Source of the DNA: Oscillibacter sp.
GTDB lineage: Bacteria; Bacillota; Clostridia; Oscillospirales; Oscillospiraceae
Assembly (NCBI GenBank): GCA_003487665.1
Contig: DNFA01000034.1
Location: forward strand, 1 to 8,520
Length of the DNA stretch: 8,520 nt
Direction: 5' to 3'
How positions within the stretch are numbered: position 1 is the stretch's first letter; each line of letters opens with the position of its first letter. Under the pieces are notes generated by a model. It ran no database searches, had not been told where the DNA came from, and saw only the letters and a program-made list of their open reading frames with translations. Shown piece after piece: positions 5,879 to 8,520 of the stretch. The translations under genes were made by a program, and so were the position numbers.

Positions 5879-6145
5879 ATGAATCCATATAAAGAAATAC
5901 TCCGAAAATTCTTCTCGAAATATGTCAGCACTCTGCGTAAACGCAGGGGGCTGACGCAGGAGGAGATGGCGGAGAAGCTTCGCATCACCGGGCGGGCATA
6001 TAGCGATTTGGAGCGGGGCATATACTGCTTTTCCGCTGTTGCACTGGTGTTCCTGCTGCTCATGCTGGAGGAAGGGGAGATAAAGGAAATTTTATCTCCC
6101 TTGCGGGAGGAAATCGAAAAAGTCGAGAGCAGAGAGGTGGCGTAG
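5879..6145 (+). CDS. Small XRE-type helix-turn-helix protein
   Basis: 88 residues; GGAGG at 5865-5869 gives 9-bp spacing to the ATG. The helix-turn-helix lies at about 15-60, with the typical core LTQEEMAEKLRITGRAYSDLE (25-45, including recognition helix). A hydrophobic helix CFSAVALVFLLLML (50-63) probably completes the five-helix XRE fold, and an acidic/charged helix (64-85) may serve dimerisation. There is no effector or protease domain, so it is a minimal DNA-binding protein. It ends 6 bp before the Spo0A-like gene and is almost certainly co-transcribed with it. Codon use is less GC-biased than in the large operon, which may hint at a different history. Its target is unknown; autoregulation through the upstream palindrome is a guess. 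Confidence 0.8.
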   Translation: MNPYKEILRKFFSKYVSTLRKRRGLTQEEMAEKLRITGRAYSDLERGIYCFSAVALVFLLLMLEEGEIKEILSPLREEIEKVESREVA

Positions 6146-6151
6146 TGATCC

Positions 6152-6487
6152 ATGGAGATGGGGAATATATACGGGCTTTTGCGCCGGCTTGGCCTATCTG
6201 CAGAAAACACTCGCTTTTTTCACGTTTCGTATGCTGTCTATCTGATGACCCGGCAGCCGGCCCGGGCGCCATTTGCTGAATGGTGGCTGTACCCGGCAGT
6301 TGCCGGACACTATCACACCTGTATTTTCAACGTGAAGCGCAGCGTCTGCATTGCGGTGGACCGGGTGTGGGAAACGGAAAGAGAGGCACTGGTGTCCATC
6401 ACGAAGTATCCCTTGAAGCGGGAGCCTCTTCCTTCGGAGTTTATTGCCATTCTTGCCGCCTACATCAAGAGCGGCGATGCAGCGTGA
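6152..6487 (+). CDS. Stand-alone Spo0A C-terminal-domain-like DNA-binding protein (no receiver domain)
   Basis: 111 residues. The order of motifs follows the Spo0A effector domain: an N-terminal helix IYGLLRRLGLS (6-16), a Y/L-rich helix (26-33), WLYPAVAGHY (45-54, compare LYPDIAKKY in Spo0A), the region corresponding to the recognition helix NVKRSVCIAVDRVWE (60-74, compare SRVERAIRHAIEVAW) and PLPSEFIAILA (92-102, compare PTNSEFIAMIA). The phospho-acceptor receiver domain is missing, so activity cannot be set by the usual phosphorelay. It is coupled to the XRE-type gene (6-bp gap; AGAGGTGG around 6133-6140 as ribosome binding site). It may compete with or mimic Spo0A at 0A boxes, two of which flank its own upstream region. 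The assignment comes from remembered family motifs, not from a search. Confidence 0.75.
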   Translation: MEMGNIYGLLRRLGLSAENTRFFHVSYAVYLMTRQPARAPFAEWWLYPAVAGHYHTCIFNVKRSVCIAVDRVWETEREALVSITKYPLKREPLPSEFIAILAAYIKSGDAA

Positions 6488-6810
6488 GCCTTTCACAATT
6501 ACCGTGTGCTTAGGGAAGTAAGAAATAATTGGCGCGCAGGGTAAGCTTGAAAACAAAGCGCCACCATGGGGACAGGATACGGCGGGTCCATCTATCATGG
6601 AGAATGGCAAGCTCATGGACGTAAAGTCCCCTCATTCTAAATAATAGCAGAGGGCGGCAGCATTGTACTGTCGCCCTCTTGATTACCGAACAGCAAAGAT
6701 GGGCGAGGCTTCAACGGCGGCGCTTTGTGCCGTTCATCTTGACCGCTGACAGGCTCGACTGGGTTTGCTGTTTATTTTCTTATCCCGGTATGTTCTCAAG
6801 ACAGTCTCCT
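6488..6810. other. Non-coding, hairpin-rich stretch between the regulator pair and trxB
   Basis: No convincing gene is present. Successive inverted repeats are: GGGGAC (6568-6573) with GTCCCC (6626-6631), enclosing GTCCAT (6586-6591) with ATGGAC (6615-6620); a 12-bp hairpin (6649-6679); and AACAGCAAA (6689-6697) with TTTGCTGTT (6764-6772), enclosing AACGGC (6713-6718) with GCCGTT (6729-6734). Two short frames (24 codons from 6566; 39 codons ending at 6641) have no ribosome binding site. Possible explanations are an RNA structure or 3'-UTR RNA, a non-autonomous mobile-element end, or a decayed insertion. Confidence 0.5.
6649..6680. terminator. Hairpin between convergent transcription units, probable terminator
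   Basis: AGAGGGCGGCAG (6649-6660) pairs with CTGTCGCCCTCT (6668-6679), with one G-T pair and a 7-nt loop. On the + strand it is followed only by TTGATT; on the - strand by a mixed T/A run (CTATTATTT). It lies between the + strand Spo0A-like gene and the - strand thioredoxin operon and could end either transcript, but neither T-tract is strong. Confidence 0.5.
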
Positions 6811-7734
6811 TTACCGGTTCTCCGCCAGATATTCCTCCGCGTAGTGGACGGCCACCGCGCCGTCCGATACGGCGGTGACCACCTGCCGCAGCGCCTTGGT
6901 GCGCACGTCGCCCGCGGCGAACACGCCGGGGATGCTGGTTCGGGTGGATTCATCCGCGATGATGTAGCCGGATTTGTCCAGCGCCAGCTCGCGTCGGAAC
7001 AGCTCCGTCGCCGGGGCACGTCCCACGCTGATGAACACGCCGTCGCAGGCAAGGTCATGTTCCGCGCCGGTGTTGACATCTTTTAGCCGAAGTCCCGTCA
7101 GGCGGCTGTCGTGCAGCAGCGCGGAGACGGTGCTGTTCCAGCAAAATTCCACGTTGGGCGCGTTCATCAGCGGCTCATGATAGACCTTCGTAGCCCGCAG
7201 GCTGTCCCGGCGGTGGATGAGATAGACCTTTTTTGCAATGCGGGACAGGGTCAGGGCGTCTGCCGCGGCGGAATTGCCGCCGCCCACCACCGCCACGGTC
7301 TTGCCCCGATAGGGCGCGCCGTCGCAGGCGGCGCAGTAGTGAACGCCCTTGCCGACGAGTGCCTCCTCGCCGGGAATGCCCAGGGGGCGGGGCGACGCGC
7401 CGGTGGCGATGACCACCGTGCGGCCCTGAAAGACGCCCTCGCTGGTGTCCAGCGTCTTGATCCTCCCGGAAAGGCTGGCCTTGTAGACCTCCGCCAGCTC
7501 CGTCACCGCGCCGAAGCGCTCGGCGCTCTGCTGCATTTTTTCGCCCAGCGTAAAGCCGTCGATGCCGCCCTCGAAGCCGGGATAGTTGTCGATCTGCTCC
7601 GTCAGCGCCATCTGCCCGCCGGCGGAGAGCTTCTCCAGCACCAGCGTGGAAAGTCCGGCACGGGCGGCGTACAGGGCGGCGGTGTATCCGGCGGGGCCGC
7701 CGCCGATAACGATCATATCGTAGATTTTTTCCAT
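6811..7734 (-). CDS. trxB: Thioredoxin-disulfide reductase
   Basis: 307 residues, typical for the low-molecular-weight bacterial enzyme. The start at 7734 (MEKIYDMIVIGGG) has GGAG just upstream; a longer frame to 7824 overlaps the thioredoxin gene in another frame and is rejected. FAD-binding GGGPAG is at 11-16, the redox pair Cys134/Cys137 sits in CAACDG (CATCDG is usual), the NADPH fold GGGNSA is at 151-156 with HRRD at 174-177 (2'-phosphate recognition, so NADPH rather than ferredoxin as donor), and the second FAD motif GDVR is at 275-278. It reduces the thioredoxin encoded 10 bp upstream, whose stop codon overlaps this gene's ribosome binding site. Role: cytoplasmic thiol-disulfide repair and supply of reductant to peroxiredoxins or reductases. 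Confidence 0.95.
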   Translation of the reverse strand: MEKIYDMIVIGGGPAGYTAALYAARAGLSTLVLEKLSAGGQMALTEQIDNYPGFEGGIDGFTLGEKMQQSAERFGAVTELAEVYKASLSGRIKTLDTSEGVFQGRTVVIATGASPRPLGIPGEEALVGKGVHYCAACDGAPYRGKTVAVVGGGNSAAADALTLSRIAKKVYLIHRRDSLRATKVYHEPLMNAPNVEFCWNSTVSALLHDSRLTGLRLKDVNTGAEHDLACDGVFISVGRAPATELFRRELALDKSGYIIADESTRTSIPGVFAAGDVRTKALRQVVTAVSDGAVAVHYAEEYLAENR

Positions 7735-7744
7735 GGCTGTCTCC

Positions 7745-8065
7745 TTACTGAGAAAGCGCTTCCTTGATAAATGCTTCGATGGCCGCCTTGGAGCCGGGGG
7801 CGACAATGGAGCCGAGCACCTCACCGTTCTTAAAGAGCATCAGCGTGGGGATGGTGTCGATGCCGAAGCGCTGAATCAGCTGCGGCTCCTCGTCGTAGTT
7901 GATCTTGCCGGCGATGAGCGTGTCGGCGTACTGCTCGCCCACCTTGTCAAAGGCCGGGGCAATACGGCGGCAGTAGGGGCACCACTGTGCCCAGAAGTCC
8001 ACCAGCACGGGCTTGTCCGCGCGGAGAACGTCGTTTTCGAAGCTGTTGGTCGTAATGGTAAGCAT
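7745..8065 (-). CDS. trxA: Thioredoxin with an atypical WCPYC active site
   Basis: 106 residues, a single thioredoxin fold. A GGAGG ribosome binding site ahead of the ATG overlaps the stop codon of the upstream Rrf2 gene. The strand VLVDFWAQ (20-27) leads to WCPYC (28-32) with Cys29 and Cys32 as the redox pair; cis-Pro73 lies in TIPT (71-74). Everything outside the active site looks like thioredoxin, yet the dipeptide between the cysteines is Pro-Tyr, as in glutaredoxins, instead of the canonical Gly-Pro. That dipeptide sets redox potential and partner choice, so this protein may be more oxidising than a standard thioredoxin. Its place between an Rrf2 regulator and trxB makes it the likely substrate of that reductase. 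A main or secondary thioredoxin cannot be distinguished here. Confidence 0.92.
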   Translation of the reverse strand: MLTITTNSFENDVLRADKPVLVDFWAQWCPYCRRIAPAFDKVGEQYADTLIAGKINYDEEPQLIQRFGIDTIPTLMLFKNGEVLGSIVAPGSKAAIEAFIKEALSQ

Positions 8066-8077
8066 CGTAAAATCCTC

Positions 8078-8494
8078 CTATTTGTGTGCAAAAAGTCGTG
8101 TTTCAATATCTGTGATCGTAATGCGCGAGAGATAGGCGGCACATTCCTCGTTCATGTTCCGGTACAGCGCGTCCATCACGCCCGCCATACCGGAGCAGAT
8201 GGCGCAGTCCCGGTCAATGTCGCCGCTGTGCCACGCACAGTCCACGAAGCGGGTATTTACCGCCTCTGCCACCTGCCGGAGAGAAAGGGCTGCGGGGTCG
8301 GCGCAGAGACGGTAGCCGCCGTCCAAGCCCTCCCGGGTCTCCACCATCTCCGCCTTTTTCAGCCCCGCCATAACGCGGCGGACGCGGGTGGGGTTGGTGC
8401 AGATGTTCTCCGCCAGCGCTTCGCTGCTGAGGGAGCGTCCACTGTGGCTCAGGCAGACCAGCGCATGGACGGCCAGATTAAAAGAACTGTCCAC
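8078..8494 (-). CDS. Rrf2-family regulator, YwnA-like subgroup, heading the thioredoxin operon
   Basis: 138 residues from a GTG at 8494. An ATG two codons earlier (8500) sits only 1 bp from the AGGAGG at 8507-8502, whereas the GTG has 7-bp spacing and is preferred. The winged helix-turn-helix covers about 1-65; the SSFNLAVHALV start and the TNPTRVRR recognition region (33-40) recall Bacillus YwnA and the thiol-switch regulator HypR rather than IscR/NsrR. There are seven cysteines (14, 32, 64, 86, 97, 100, 118). The 86/97/100 group lies where Fe-S ligands sit in other members, but no Asp or Glu occupies position 8, so a disulfide switch is at least as likely as a cluster. The gene is followed at 12 bp by the thioredoxin gene, so it probably controls thiol-stress repair. 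Confidence 0.88.
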   Translation of the reverse strand: MDSSFNLAVHALVCLSHSGRSLSSEALAENICTNPTRVRRVMAGLKKAEMVETREGLDGGYRLCADPAALSLRQVAEAVNTRFVDCAWHSGDIDRDCAICSGMAGVMDALYRNMNEECAAYLSRITITDIETRLFAHK

Positions 8495-8501
8495 AATCAT
8501 C

Positions 8502-8507
8502 CCTCCT
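8502..8507 (-). promoter_or_regulatory. AGGAGG ribosome binding site deciding the start of the second Rrf2 gene
   Basis: On the - strand AGGAGG is followed by G, ATG, ATT and GTG. Spacing to the ATG is 1 bp (too close for normal initiation) and to the GTG is 7 bp (normal). The promoter and operator of the operon lie beyond the right edge of the window. Confidence 0.6.
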
Positions 8508-8520
8508 TCACAAGCTCGTA

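Noticed and set aside
5097..5888. 263-codon open frame on the - strand over the second flavodiiron gene
   Set aside because: Crosses the terminator and the flavodoxin-domain coding region; no recognisable motifs.
6566..6640. 24-codon frame with ATG at 6566, and an overlapping 39-codon frame ending at 6641
   Set aside because: No Shine-Dalgarno, no family resemblance, and the bases are better explained by nested inverted repeats; kept only as part of the structured-region note.
7111..7767. 218-codon open frame on the + strand opposite trxB
   Set aside because: Shadow of trxB, whose FAD, NADPH and CxxC motifs are all on the - strand.
1..8520. CRISPR array, tRNA, rRNA, integrase or transposase
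   Set aside because: No regularly spaced direct repeats, no cloverleaf-like or rRNA sequence, and no recombinase motifs were found in any reading frame.

Overview
This window looks like a moderately GC-rich chromosomal segment from a strict anaerobe, most likely a spore-forming butyrate-type Clostridium relative of the Oscillospiraceae kind. That placement is an inference. It rests on clostridial A-type flavodiiron proteins, an acyl-CoA dehydrogenase/ETF-type protein, strong AGGAGG ribosome binding sites and a Spo0A C-terminal-domain homologue. No rRNA, tRNA, CRISPR array or recognisable transposase was seen.

Layout, left to right. (1) The last 34 codons of a probable sensor histidine kinase end at 106, followed by about 445 bp without a convincing gene that holds a hairpin and a near-consensus sigma-A promoter. 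(2) A + strand operon (552-4151) encodes an Rrf2-family regulator, a three-part fusion protein (acyl-CoA dehydrogenase, ETF-alpha FAD domain, rubredoxin) and a flavodiiron protein. (3) A strong intrinsic terminator (4235-4273) is followed by a second, diverged flavodiiron protein (4374-5555) with its own terminator (5689-5728). (4) A small two-gene unit (5879-6487) encodes a XRE-type helix-turn-helix protein and a stand-alone Spo0A C-terminal-domain-like protein; its upstream region carries two exact TGTCGAA heptamers and a 12-bp palindrome. (5) About 320 bp of hairpin-rich non-coding DNA follows. (6) A - strand operon (8494 to 6811) encodes a second, different Rrf2-family regulator, a thioredoxin with an unusual CPYC active site, and thioredoxin reductase.

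How the genes may work together: the fusion protein has all the parts of an electron wire. Its FAD dehydrogenase domain would take electrons from an acyl-CoA, the ETF-alpha-type FAD domain would relay them, and the built-in rubredoxin would pass them on. Rubredoxin is the classical donor to flavodiiron proteins, which reduce O2 to water or NO to N2O, and a flavodiiron gene starts 18 bp downstream. I therefore propose an acyl-CoA-driven O2/NO-scavenging system under an Rrf2 (probable Fe-S) sensor, next to a thioredoxin thiol-repair operon under a second, probably thiol-based Rrf2 sensor. The domains and metal ligands are visible in the sequence; the electron path and physiological role are inferred.
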